NCBI GenBank assembly: GCA_032095175.1
Contig: DAMCZI010000001.1
Location: 62,001-126,000, forward strand
Source: DAMCZI01 sp032095175
GTDB lineage: Bacteria > Bacillota > Clostridia > Clostridiales > Caloramatoraceae
Direction: 5' to 3'
DNA length: 64,000 nt
Part shown: positions 26,898 through 35,649 of the stretch, one piece after another
Position numbering within the stretch: the stretch's first letter is position 1
How the letters are laid out: each line of letters opens with the position of its first letter
The notes under the pieces: generated by a model
Database searches by the model: none
What the model was told of the DNA's origin: nothing
The model's input: the letters and a program-made list of their open reading frames with translations, nothing else
Translations under genes and position numbers: made by a program

Positions 26898-27198
26898 GAG
26901 AAAAATGCATGATGAGAATTAAGTTTGAAGGTACTAAATTTCGGGTTATATATGTAAAGAAGTGGATAAATACATCTACTTTATTTTATTTGGTAGGTTT
27001 GAAAGAAAATAATGTATTAAAAATTTATGTAAAATGTGAAGCATATATTACAAATTTTTTAAAAAAGTTAAAATTTATGATTTAGAAATACAGGTATTTA
27101 TGGTAAAATTGATCATGTAAACGATTTGTTTATAGTTTAACAAACTAATCAAAATTACAAATAAAAAACGGTTAGCTTTGAGGTTGAGGAGAGATAAA
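26898..27198. other. AT-rich intergenic region before the YitT gene
   Basis: About 300 bases with no credible gene. It presumably carries the promoter of the YitT-family gene, but no convincing -35/-10 pair could be fixed. The GAGGAGA ribosome site of that gene lies at its end. Confidence 0.4.
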
Positions 27199-28089
27199 AT
27201 GGGTAAGAATATGAAGTTATTTATTAAGGATTTACCAATATTAACATTAGGAATGATTATTACAACAATATCTGTACATTTCTTTTTGATTCCAAGTAAA
27301 CTAATAGTTGGTTCCATTACTGGTTTATCAATAGTAATTAATTTACTTACATCGATACCACTACCAGTATTAATTTTTGTGATAAATGCATTTTTGTTAA
27401 TTTTATCGTACTTTCTTATTGGAAAAGAATTTGGTATTAAAACTATATATGCAGCATTGATTTTGTCGCCAATGCTTGCAATACTAGAAAAATTATATCC
27501 TATTAAACAATCATTAATGCAGGATCAGTGGCTGGATCTTTTATGCTTTGTGCTGCTTTTAAGTTTTGCACAAACGATATTATTTAGGCGCAATGCATCA
27601 ACTGGTGGCTTGGATATTTTAGCAAAAATTGTAAACAAGTATTTTCATATTGATTTAGGTGCATCAGTTTCTATTGCAGGAGCAATGATTTGTTGTACGG
27701 CAATTTTTGTGTATGATATAAAAACTGTAATTATAGGATTAATTGGAACTTATCTTAACGGATTAATATTGGAGCATTTTATGATAGGATTTAACTCTAG
27801 AAAAAGGGTTTGTATTATATCTAAGGAATACCAGGCAATTCGTAAATTCATAATAGAAGATATGCAGCGAGGTGCAACTTTATATCCAATTAAAGGTGGG
27901 CTGGGATCTGAGGACAAGTTTGAAATTCAAAGTTTAATGACACGAAATGAATTTTCTTATCTTATGGAATTTATTAAAAAAGAACAAATTGATGCATTTA
28001 TTACGGCAGGAACAGTTAGTGAAATTTATGGCAATCTTGGAGTAAAGGGAATCAAAAGTAAACCAAAAGTATTACTGGAAAATAAATAA
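27199..28089 (+). CDS. YitT family membrane protein (DUF161 + DUF2179)
   Basis: A 296-residue protein with five to six membrane helices in the first 200 residues (LPILTLGMIITTISVHFFLI, FRRNASTGGLDILAKI motif) and a cytoplasmic DUF2179 domain at the C-terminus (YPIKGGLGSEDKFEIQSLM and onward). YitT-family proteins are widespread in Firmicutes; their transport role is not well settled. ATG 27199 is preceded by GAGGAGAGA. The last 181 bases occur again, decayed, at 49231-49410, on the far side of the exopolysaccharide island. Confidence 0.85.
   Translation: MGKNMKLFIKDLPILTLGMIITTISVHFFLIPSKLIVGSITGLSIVINLLTSIPLPVLIFVINAFLLILSYFLIGKEFGIKTIYAALILSPMLAILEKLYPIKQSLMQDQWLDLLCFVLLLSFAQTILFRRNASTGGLDILAKIVNKYFHIDLGASVSIAGAMICCTAIFVYDIKTVIIGLIGTYLNGLILEHFMIGFNSRKRVCIISKEYQAIRKFIIEDMQRGATLYPIKGGLGSEDKFEIQSLMTRNEFSYLMEFIKKEQIDAFITAGTVSEIYGNLGVKGIKSKPKVLLENK
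27909..28089 (+). repeat. Direct repeat bracketing the polysaccharide island, copy 1
   Basis: The 3' end of the intact YitT gene, from tgaggacaag to the stop, is repeated with few differences and a one-base deletion at 49231-49410. Similarity starts and stops sharply at these borders. The two copies are about 21 kb apart in the same orientation. Confidence 0.85.
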
Positions 28090-28098
28090 AAATATCCA

Positions 28099-28150
28099 AA
28101 TGGCAGCCATATAAGTTCATTTAAAAGTTATAACTTATATGGCTGCCATT
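28099..28150. terminator. Bidirectional terminator between convergent genes
   Basis: A perfect 19-bp stem, aatggcagccatataagtt (28099-28117) with its complement at 28132-28150, around a 14-base loop. It lies between the convergent YitT and SGNH-like genes. Confidence 0.75.
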
Positions 28151-28151
28151 A

Positions 28152-29069
28152 TTAATGTAGAATTACTTCAATGATTTTTTTAACAAACTCAGATGCTGAA
28201 GTTTTACTAAAATCTGCATTAGGATGGCTGTCTTTATTTTTACTAGGATATTTAAGGTATAATTCTCCTTCTGTTTCCAGTTGCTCAAAATCAAATATAA
28301 ATATATTATCATCAGCTTTATCCCATTCGTTCTTAATCCAATTTGCCCATTCTTTTGAACGCTTCGCTTGTTCAGGGGTTGTACTGTCCTCTGAAAGTGC
28401 AGCTCCAGTCCATACTATAAATTTTTTATCTGAAAATTGCAGCATTCTATCTCTTAGTGCATTATACTGAAGCTTATAATTTTCAAGGCTTTTTTTATTG
28501 GAATTTATATTAGGTTTTCCTGTATCGGCTTTTATCTGGCTTACAGGAAAGCAGTGTTTAAAGATTATCACATCATAGTTTGCAGCAATTTGATCTAAAT
28601 TAAGTTCTTTTTTATCCTGGGAATCACCTGTGTGCTTTACCCAGAGATTGTAATAATCATATGGATAATTGCTCCATGGATAACCGCCTTTTGTAGATGG
28701 GTAATTTTGTTCACTAATCTGATAGTTTGTTTTGTTTTTTTGATTGTATTCCTTTATCAACTTTGGCACTCCACTGTTCCAAACCTTACCACCTGTACTA
28801 TGGTGAAGAAATATTATACGAACATTATTGGATTCCTCAGATGGTTTGGCTTTGTTATTTTCATTCGCTGTTATTGTTGGAGAAGGCTTGTTATTGGATT
28901 CCTGTGAAGATGCGGCCTTAATATTTTCGTTTGATACTGCTGCTAAAGATGTTTTTCTAATGTTATATCCTTTTGCAATATAAGAATATAACAATACCCC
29001 TCCTACAGTTAATATACCTCCAATAATTAAAAGTGTTTTCAAGTAAAGCATCCCCCTTGTTTTTCTCAT
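28152..29069 (-). CDS. Membrane-anchored SGNH-hydrolase-like protein
   Basis: An N-terminal transmembrane anchor (YLKTLLIIGGILTVGGVLLY) is followed by an Asn/Ser-rich linker (to about residue 82) and an extracytoplasmic domain. Motifs suggest an SGNH/GDSL-like fold: IIFLHHSTGGKVW (possible Ser nucleophile), FIVWTGAAL, and near the C-terminus DSHPNADF, which resembles the catalytic Asp-His block V. ATG 29069 has GGAGG nine bases upstream. As the last gene of the ACP/ligase/AsnB operon, it could transfer or remove an acyl or aminoacyl group on the polysaccharide at the cell surface, comparable in position to DltD in the dlt system. That role is inference. Confidence 0.6.
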   Translation of the reverse strand: MRKTRGMLYLKTLLIIGGILTVGGVLLYSYIAKGYNIRKTSLAAVSNENIKAASSQESNNKPSPTITANENNKAKPSEESNNVRIIFLHHSTGGKVWNSGVPKLIKEYNQKNKTNYQISEQNYPSTKGGYPWSNYPYDYYNLWVKHTGDSQDKKELNLDQIAANYDVIIFKHCFPVSQIKADTGKPNINSNKKSLENYKLQYNALRDRMLQFSDKKFIVWTGAALSEDSTTPEQAKRSKEWANWIKNEWDKADDNIFIFDFEQLETEGELYLKYPSKNKDSHPNADFSKTSASEFVKKIIEVILH

Positions 29070-29116
29070 CTCATTAAACCTCCTTATGATGAAGGATTGA
29101 AATCCTTATATATTTT

Positions 29117-31015
29117 TTAATGATCTATAAATTGTTCATATAAAATCTGCGTAGTCAATATTCCCATAAACAGCATGCAATCTCTTTCATAGGGGTTTTC
29201 TTTATGCAATGCTGAAGATATGAATTTTTCTACGGCATTAGGATTAAAAATACCAAATTGTTTTAGACAGTTGGTACTTATAATATGCCTTACATATTCG
29301 TCCTTCATTAATTCTGATATGTCAATAGGTGCCCTGTAAGGGAATTTATGTCTTTTTGTTATAATGTCTGGTACGTACTTTGTAGCCAATTTTTTTACAA
29401 TGTATTTTTCATTTAGTCCCATTATCTTCATTTTGTCTGGTAAAGCTGCAGCAAACTCAGCTACTTCATAATCTAAGAATGGATATCTGCATTCTACACT
29501 GGCTGCCATGGATATCCTGTCTCCTTGGGATGAAAGAAGATAATTTGAAAACAGGGTTGCTAATTCCAAAAATTGAGCCCTTTGTATGGGAGTCCATTCT
29601 GAGAAGTCATCAGGAACAAAATTTTTAATATATTCGATGTCACTGCAGTTTTTCATAGCTTCGCGGTATTCTGGCAGAAAAAACTGCTGACTATACAAGC
29701 CTAGCTTCCACCTTGATAAATGCGAGCTGAAGGCAGAATTTGAATTGGTGCTGTTATAATATAATGAAAGGCTGTTCACTGGCTGGGAAGACATACTAGG
29801 TATAAAATTATTTACCCTTTTATACAGAGCTGCCCTGAATTTTGAATCCGGGTTTTTACTGCAAAACTCCCTTATCTTAACCTCTCTGAAGATATCATAG
29901 CCTCCGAAAAGCTCATCGGAACCTTCACCGGACAATACAACTTTTATATCATTGCTTTTTACTAGATTGGCAAGTACATACATTGGAAAAGCACCGGATC
30001 GCAGCAAAGGCACTTCGGTATGGTAAATTACATCCTTTAATATTGATGGAATTTGCTTTCTTGAAAACATAATTTTATTATGCTTTGTTCCAAGGTATAG
30101 AGACATGTAATTCTGGTATTTTGATTCGTCAAAATTATTGTCATCGAAGGCTATTGAAAACGTATTTAAGGTTTTATTAGATATTTTTGCTGCTATACTG
30201 GTTATTAAACTGGAATCCAAACCTCCACTTAAATAAAAAGATATTGGAACATCTGATATCATACGATTTTTAACTGACGATATCATCCTATTCTCAAACT
30301 CATTTATCAAATTATCTTTGTCTTTATATTTAGTATCAGTATCTTTTGAATAAGTGTATTTCCAATAGGATTTGATGACAGTTTTGCAATCTTCAAATAA
30401 CAAATAATTACCTGGAGGTACTTGATAAATTGCCTCGAAAATGCTTCTATCACTAAGTGGTGTCCAGTATGTAAATATTTGTTTTAATGTAATTGGTGAA
30501 ATCTCAGCGTGTATTAATCCACTTTTTAGTATAGCCTTTGCTTCAGATGCAAAACATAAAGTTTTATCTTTATTAAAGTAATACAATGGTTTCTCACCAA
30601 ATCTGTCTCGTGCCAGTATTAGTCTTTTTTTATGCTTATCCCATATGGCTATAGCAAACTGCCCGTTGAGCATTTTAAACATATCGAGGCCATATTCTTC
30701 ATACATGTGGGGCAATATGGCTGTATCTGAATTGTTTTTTAAGCAATGGCCTATGTCCAATAATTTTTTTTTCAACGTCAGAAAATTATAAATTTCACCG
30801 TTAAAAATGGTAATAACAGATTCATCTTCACTGGTGGCTGGTTGTTTACCATTTTGTGGATCCATGATGCTTAACCTCGTATGCCCCAATCCTATATGAT
30901 TATCTATATAAATACTGGTATCATCCGGACCCCTATGCTTTATACTGTTAACCATATCCTGCAGTATGCTGTATTCAATTTTATGATGGGTTATTAACCC
31001 TGCAATACCGCACAT
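29117..31015 (-). CDS. asnB: Asparagine synthetase B-like glutamine amidotransferase
   Basis: A 632-residue class II glutamine amidotransferase. The start is fixed at 31015 because the catalytic Cys must follow Met (MCGIAGLI). The N-terminal glutaminase domain shows KHRGPDD and IFNGEIYN; the C-terminal synthetase domain has the PP-loop SGGLDSSL near residue 258 and VLSGEGSDELFGGYD near 345. The family transfers Gln-derived ammonia to an adenylated carboxylate. Next to an acyl carrier protein, an AMP-forming ligase and a sugar-amidotransferase-like protein, this copy probably serves an amidation step in polysaccharide or small-molecule synthesis and not general asparagine supply. TIGR families of such amidotransferases are known from exosortase-linked polysaccharide loci. 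Confidence 0.85.
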   Translation of the reverse strand: MCGIAGLITHHKIEYSILQDMVNSIKHRGPDDTSIYIDNHIGLGHTRLSIMDPQNGKQPATSEDESVITIFNGEIYNFLTLKKKLLDIGHCLKNNSDTAILPHMYEEYGLDMFKMLNGQFAIAIWDKHKKRLILARDRFGEKPLYYFNKDKTLCFASEAKAILKSGLIHAEISPITLKQIFTYWTPLSDRSIFEAIYQVPPGNYLLFEDCKTVIKSYWKYTYSKDTDTKYKDKDNLINEFENRMISSVKNRMISDVPISFYLSGGLDSSLITSIAAKISNKTLNTFSIAFDDNNFDESKYQNYMSLYLGTKHNKIMFSRKQIPSILKDVIYHTEVPLLRSGAFPMYVLANLVKSNDIKVVLSGEGSDELFGGYDIFREVKIREFCSKNPDSKFRAALYKRVNNFIPSMSSQPVNSLSLYYNSTNSNSAFSSHLSRWKLGLYSQQFFLPEYREAMKNCSDIEYIKNFVPDDFSEWTPIQRAQFLELATLFSNYLLSSQGDRISMAASVECRYPFLDYEVAEFAAALPDKMKIMGLNEKYIVKKLATKYVPDIITKRHKFPYRAPIDISELMKDEYVRHIISTNCLKQFGIFNPNAVEKFISSALHKENPYERDCMLFMGILTTQILYEQFIDH

Positions 31016-31053
31016 CCTATACACCTTCAGTCTATATAAAATCTGTTTTTAAG

Positions 31054-32544
31054 TTATAGATTATTAACTTTTCTTAATTCGCTTCTTTTGATTTTACCAT
31101 TGGTTGTCCTTGGAAGTTCATTTATGAATTCGATTATTTGAGGACGCTTGAATGATGGAAGCAGCTTTCGAATATGAGCATTTATATCTTTAATACAAGC
31201 AAGTCTGTTCTTAAGAACGACATAGGCTTTAATTTGCTTTCCATCACTGTTTTCAATCTCTATTACAGCAGATTCTAGAACATGTTCACAACAGTTAATA
31301 GCCGCCTCAATCTCTACAGGACTTATCCTGTGCCCAAAGTGTTTTATAATATCATCTTTTCTTCCTTTGACATAAATATAACCATCTTCATCTGTTACAG
31401 CCATATCACCTGTATGAAGCCATCCGTCCTTAATAACTGATTTTGTATCTTCTTCATTGTTCCAGTAGCCTTTCATTATATTTTCTCCTGATGCAATAAT
31501 TTCACCAATCTGTCCGCATGGAGCATCCATGCCATTCTCTGTTACCACCCTGAGAGTGACTCCGGGTATTCCTTTCCCAATAGAACCTGCCTTTTTAAAA
31601 ACCAGGCAAGGTTCCAGGTAGCTTAGCCGGGCTGATGCTTCTGTTTGCCCGTACATAACAAATATTTTTATATGCGGTGCAATTTTGTTGAGCTTTACAA
31701 TGGACTCAAAGTTTGTGCTTTCCCCTGCAAAGGTTATATATCGCAGATATTTTAGATGAATATCCTTCAAGCCCTCCTGTTTGAGCAGTATGTTAATGTA
31801 GGAGCCCACTGTTGAAAATCCCGAAGCTTTACTGTCATACAACATTTCTATAACCTTTATTGGATATGATACCCTGTTTTCAATAATAATTTTACTTCCG
31901 GTTTTTGTATGTGTGAGCATAATTGAATTCCCATAGGAATAGCCGAAATTAATTACAGCCAATATGGAATCTTTTTCAGTTAATCCGAGATATTGAACTA
32001 TAGATTCAGTATTTGCCATCAAATTTTTGTGAGTCAGTGTTACGCCCTTTGGCATCTTTGTAGTACCGGAGGTATATAGTATAATGGCAGGTAGGCTACC
32101 ATCTTCAGTCAAAGCCCAGTTTATATGCGTATTGTCAATAGACTCATTTTTCCATATCTTATCAATATCAATAATGTTTCTCTCTTCAAAATCAATCTTA
32201 CCATGAAGCCTTTTCATAAATATACCGTTGGTAATTATATACCTAGGTGATGTCTCTCCAATTATGTAATTGATACTTTCAATACTAATATTTTTATTGA
32301 TCGGTACTGCAATAGCATTTGGAAGAAGTGTACCAAAGAAAGCTGTAATATACTCAGCAGAATTATCAAGGTATATAAGTATTCTGTCACTGTTTCTAAT
32401 TCCTGTATTATATATTAATTTCGCAAGGATATTGGCTTTATTGTAAATTTCTGAATAAGTAAATTCTCTTCCTTTATCTACAATATAAACTTTGTCAGGA
32501 TATAGTCTTGTGCTATCTTGTAAGAATGAAAAGATATTACACAT
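31054..32544 (-). CDS. AMP-forming acyl/aminoacyl ligase
   Basis: An ANL-superfamily enzyme of 496 residues. Motifs: ILYTSGTTKMPKGVTLTH (A3 phosphate loop), YGQTEASARLSY (A5), GWLHTGDMA (A7), GRKDDIIKHFGHRISPVEIE (A8) and the C-terminal catalytic Lys in RTTNGKIKRSEL. It should adenylate a carboxylic or amino acid and load it onto a phosphopantetheine thiol, most likely the carrier protein encoded 1 kb upstream in the operon. ATG 32544 is taken because AGAGGTG lies six bases before it. It ends 30 bases before the asnB start region and begins 19 bases after the amidotransferase gene. Substrate not readable from motifs. Confidence 0.85.
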   Translation of the reverse strand: MCNIFSFLQDSTRLYPDKVYIVDKGREFTYSEIYNKANILAKLIYNTGIRNSDRILIYLDNSAEYITAFFGTLLPNAIAVPINKNISIESINYIIGETSPRYIITNGIFMKRLHGKIDFEERNIIDIDKIWKNESIDNTHINWALTEDGSLPAIILYTSGTTKMPKGVTLTHKNLMANTESIVQYLGLTEKDSILAVINFGYSYGNSIMLTHTKTGSKIIIENRVSYPIKVIEMLYDSKASGFSTVGSYINILLKQEGLKDIHLKYLRYITFAGESTNFESIVKLNKIAPHIKIFVMYGQTEASARLSYLEPCLVFKKAGSIGKGIPGVTLRVVTENGMDAPCGQIGEIIASGENIMKGYWNNEEDTKSVIKDGWLHTGDMAVTDEDGYIYVKGRKDDIIKHFGHRISPVEIEAAINCCEHVLESAVIEIENSDGKQIKAYVVLKNRLACIKDINAHIRKLLPSFKRPQIIEFINELPRTTNGKIKRSELRKVNNL

Positions 32545-32562
32545 CAATGCCACCTCTATAAT

Positions 32563-33573
32563 TTATATCTTTGAATATTTATCCAATTCATTTTTTACAT
32601 AGCTGATTACGGAATCTTTTCCAGGAGCTGTGAGCTTTTTTAATCCCTCTTCTCTGGTCAAGAACCCTTCACGGACAAGATTTGCAATCTCTAAACTATA
32701 GGGATTATAACCATAGTCCCTTTCGTGTATATAATTGGCATATGAATTTAAAAGGCAGTTAGTGCTATTCATATCTGTATCCTTGGGCTTTTCCCAACCT
32801 ATATTTTTAATTGTATTTAGCAATTCATCTTCATTATAGTTGCTAAATACAAGAGGATAAGCAAGAGAAGGTAGATATTCTTTTTGATTCTCCATCCATT
32901 CCGGATCAATGAAATATTTTTTATATTCATCACCTAGAGTTTTTATAATGGGCTCTAGTATTTGTTTTTGATATGCAAGAATCATTCTGTAATCAAGTTT
33001 AATTATAGGATCTTTAACCTGTGCCTGTCCTGGGGTCCATCCGAAGCAGACAAAAGGAATTTTTTGAAGTATTGCTTCCTTATAAACAGTTGATTTTACA
33101 ATACCTATACAGGATGTACATATAGAGCTTGCCCTTTCTAGTGCTTTCTTTGGATATATTTCTTTGGAGGCTGCCAGATTGAAGATATTTGCCAGCTTTG
33201 AAAAAGAGGGCTTTATGGTTATATTATCTACACCAAGATTAGCTGTAACCTTATGAATGTTCTGCCTGCAATCTTCTGTTAAAAAACCATTATCGAAGGT
33301 GACTGTTAGCACAGATACATTAAACTTTTCTCTTAGCTTGTATAGTGTAAAAGTACTGTCTTTACCCCCACTATATGCTAGAAGTACCTGATATGTCAGG
33401 TTCTTGTACTCATTAAAGGCTTCCGTCAATTGGGATTCGTATTCTGTGTATTTTTCAGCTGATATATTGATATTGATTTTATTGTTCTGAATGCAATAAT
33501 TGCATAATCCATCATCATTTATATGGACACTGAATAGACTGTCATTTAGTGTGCAGTTTTTGCAAACTTTCAA
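32563..33573 (-). CDS. PP-loop amidotransferase, WbpG/PseA-like (N-acetyl sugar amidotransferase family)
   Basis: A 336-residue adenine-nucleotide alpha-hydrolase-type protein. N-terminal metal-binding pairs C4xxC7 and C24xxC27 (KVCKNC and GLCNYC), the PP-loop SGGKDS at 68-73, and another pair CTSC near residue 151. Sugar amidotransferases such as WbpG, which convert a sugar acid derivative to an amidine, share this layout; they usually work with HisH/HisF-like partners, which are absent here. Thioamide-forming PP-loop enzymes that act on carrier-bound substrates are an alternative given the adjacent ACP and ligase. TTG start at 33573 behind AGGAG; 18 bases separate it from the carrier protein gene. 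Confidence 0.75.
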   Translation of the reverse strand: MKVCKNCTLNDSLFSVHINDDGLCNYCIQNNKININISAEKYTEYESQLTEAFNEYKNLTYQVLLAYSGGKDSTFTLYKLREKFNVSVLTVTFDNGFLTEDCRQNIHKVTANLGVDNITIKPSFSKLANIFNLAASKEIYPKKALERASSICTSCIGIVKSTVYKEAILQKIPFVCFGWTPGQAQVKDPIIKLDYRMILAYQKQILEPIIKTLGDEYKKYFIDPEWMENQKEYLPSLAYPLVFSNYNEDELLNTIKNIGWEKPKDTDMNSTNCLLNSYANYIHERDYGYNPYSLEIANLVREGFLTREEGLKKLTAPGKDSVISYVKNELDKYSKI

Positions 33574-33591
33574 AGTTTCATCTCCTAAATA

Positions 33592-33858
33592 TTAATTCAT
33601 TTTTTTATATACCAATCTGCTAACACAGTTTACAGAATCTAGGTTCTCAGGTAGTATTTCTGAATATGCGATTTTAATACCAAATTGATTTTCTATAAAT
33701 GCTATTAATTCAATAATTCCCATGGAGTCAAGCACGCCAAATTCAAGAAAAGATGTGTCGTTGCTAAGTTCATTCTCATTACATCCAAACAGATAATTTT
33801 CAAATAAAAATTTTCTTATACTTTGAGTGATTTGTTCAACAGTAATGTTATCCTTCAC
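33592..33858 (-). CDS. Acyl carrier protein
   Basis: An 88-residue carrier protein. The phosphopantetheine site is Ser45 in FGVLDSMGIIEL, the usual DSL/DSM motif at the start of helix II. GTG start at 33858 with GGGAGG eight bases upstream. It is the first gene of the minus-strand operon and is clearly separate from fatty-acid genes, so it is a dedicated carrier for the downstream AMP-forming ligase. The length and single site match stand-alone ACP/PCP proteins of polysaccharide-decoration or DltC-like systems. Confidence 0.85.
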   Translation of the reverse strand: MKDNITVEQITQSIRKFLFENYLFGCNENELSNDTSFLEFGVLDSMGIIELIAFIENQFGIKIAYSEILPENLDSVNCVSRLVYKKMN

Positions 33859-34180
33859 AACTATACCTCCCTTTTATAAGCTAAATGAAAAACAACTAGA
33901 CAATTAAGTTGCTACTGTTACCATTAATGACGCTATTTAACAATGTATTGTTTGATGTTCCTTAGTTTATCCTAACAGTGGTATTTGCATTTTTATTCTG
34001 TATTATTTTATGTTGGCAAATATAGATTATTACAGAAGAGGTTGGAATAAATCATAAAGTATAGCAGTATATTAGAAGGAATTGGTAATATATTTATGAC
34101 ATGAGTATAATTACTACACATTTTAAAAAACAATAAAAATAGAACGAAATTAAGAAAGTGTAAGAGGGGAGTAGGAAAAT
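33859..34180. promoter_or_regulatory. Divergent control region of the two polysaccharide operons
   Basis: 322 bases between the minus-strand ACP operon and the plus-strand Wzx/Wzy operon. On the plus strand TTGGTA (34082-34087), an 18-base spacer and TATAAT (34106-34111) form a plausible promoter. No convincing minus-strand promoter could be fixed. No known riboswitch or leader element was recognised. Confidence 0.45.
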
Positions 34181-34777
34181 ATGCTTGCTGTTAGGTTATT
34201 AGCTGAACTGCTGGATTTGGTGTCAAGAGCATACAACAAGTTTATTAGAGGAAATATTATAAAATCAAGATTTGGAAAATGTGGAAGTAAAGTTTGGATA
34301 GGAAAAAATTTTATTGTTTCAAATCCTAGAAATATTTCAATTGGAGAATACACGCATATAGGTCCTAATGTATTAATGTATGCTACATTAAAGAAGATCA
34401 ACATTGGAAAATGTGTAATGATTGCACCCAAGGTCATTGTTGTTACAGGTAACCATAGGACGGATATTATTGGAGAATACATGTCATTTGTTACAGATAA
34501 ACACAAATTGCCTGAGAATGATAAAGATGTTGTTATTGAAGATGATGTTTGGATTGGGTCAGGATGTATTATTATGATGGGAGTAACGATAGGGAGGGGC
34601 AGTATTATACATGCGGGTCAAATTATTACAAGAAATGTTCCACCTTACACTATATATATAAATGAAAAATTAAAAGCTAAAAGATTTACAAATGAGCAAA
34701 TAATAGAACATGAAAAACTTTTATTTGAGAAGTATGGGAAGAAGGTGAAAAATAGTGGGAAAAGGCATGGAACATGA
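34181..34777 (+). CDS. Hexapeptide-repeat acyltransferase
   Basis: A 198-residue left-handed beta-helix acetyltransferase of the WbbJ/maltose-O-acetyltransferase type. Repeats such as ISIGEYTHIGPNVLMYA, INIGKCVMIAPKVIVVTGNH and VVIEDDVWIGSGCIIMMGVT with catalytic-type His in GNHR are visible. It probably O-acetylates a sugar in the repeat unit, using acetyl-CoA. ATG 34181 lies behind GGGGAG. First gene of the polysaccharide operon; it overlaps the Wzz-like gene by 23 bases. Confidence 0.82.
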   Translation: MLAVRLLAELLDLVSRAYNKFIRGNIIKSRFGKCGSKVWIGKNFIVSNPRNISIGEYTHIGPNVLMYATLKKINIGKCVMIAPKVIVVTGNHRTDIIGEYMSFVTDKHKLPENDKDVVIEDDVWIGSGCIIMMGVTIGRGSIIHAGQIITRNVPPYTIYINEKLKAKRFTNEQIIEHEKLLFEKYGKKVKNSGKRHGT

Positions 34778-35471
34778 AATTATATTGGATTTAGGTGAGG
34801 TATTTAGAATCATTAAAAAGAGGTTTCTGATAATAATTTTGATAACAGCCCTGGCAGTTGGGACAAGTGTAGTATTGAGTCTTTATGTAATGACTCCTGT
34901 ATATGAAGCTGAAAGCAGCATAATAATAGGCAAGGAGCGGCAAGAAAGCAATGAAGTTGGAGATGCCTATAGTTATAATGATGTCATGATGTATGAAAAA
35001 ATGTTAAAAACCTATGGACAAATTGCAAAATCCAGACTGGTCGCAAAGTTGGCTTCAGAGAAATCAAAAGAATTAGGACAAACAGATCTCTCATTTGGAG
35101 AGAATGAGGTAACAGTAACTCCATACACAGATACACAGATTTTGATAATTAAAATAAAAGATACAAATCCCAATATTGCGATGATAAAAGCCAACATACT
35201 TGCACAGTCCTTTGCCGAAGAAGCGAACAGAATATATCCTTCTGGTAATGTACAGGTTTTGGATGATGCAATTCTACCTGTTTTACCTGTAAGCCCTAAA
35301 ACTCGTCTTAATGTGGCAGTTGCTTTTTTACTTGGAATTATGGTATCACTTGGCATTATATTTATAATTGAATATACGGATAACACTTTGAAGACAGAAG
35401 AGGACATTGAAAAGCATGTGGGCTTACCAGTTATTGGTATGATTCCTGAAGAAACAAAAAATTTATGTTAA
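34755..35471 (+). CDS. Polysaccharide chain-length regulator / kinase modulator (Wzz, YveK/CapA type)
   Basis: A 238-residue protein with two transmembrane helices (FLIIILITALAVGTSVVLSL near the N-terminus; VAVAFLLGIMVSLGIIFIIE near 190-210) enclosing a Wzz-type extracellular domain, with the Pro-rich LPVLPVSPKTRLN before helix 2. In Firmicutes such proteins activate a separate cytoplasmic tyrosine kinase, here the next gene. GTG 34755 is supported by AGAAGGTG; ATG 34767 is possible. A terminator-like hairpin separates it from the kinase gene. Confidence 0.85.
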   Translation: MGKGMEHEIILDLGEVFRIIKKRFLIIILITALAVGTSVVLSLYVMTPVYEAESSIIIGKERQESNEVGDAYSYNDVMMYEKMLKTYGQIAKSRLVAKLASEKSKELGQTDLSFGENEVTVTPYTDTQILIIKIKDTNPNIAMIKANILAQSFAEEANRIYPSGNVQVLDDAILPVLPVSPKTRLNVAVAFLLGIMVSLGIIFIIEYTDNTLKTEEDIEKHVGLPVIGMIPEETKNLC

Positions 35472-35539
35472 TATATGAAATTTACCTTAGTAGTGAAATT
35501 AATTATTAAAATATTTGAAATGATTATCCCAATATTACC

Positions 35540-35570
35540 AAACAGGTGAATATACCTGTTTTATTTTTTT
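35540..35570 (+). terminator. Terminator-like hairpin inside the polysaccharide operon
   Basis: aaacaggt (35540-35547) pairs with acctgttt (35554-35561), followed by ttattttttt. It lies between the chain-length gene and the kinase gene, so it should attenuate the downstream operon unless antitermination occurs or a second promoter lies in 35571-35649. Confidence 0.65.
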
Positions 35571-35649
35571 ATAGAATGTGCTTTTGGTAATTTAAAAAAA
35601 GGAATACTTTAATAGACAGGTTAATAAATATTACCTAAGGAGTGATTCG

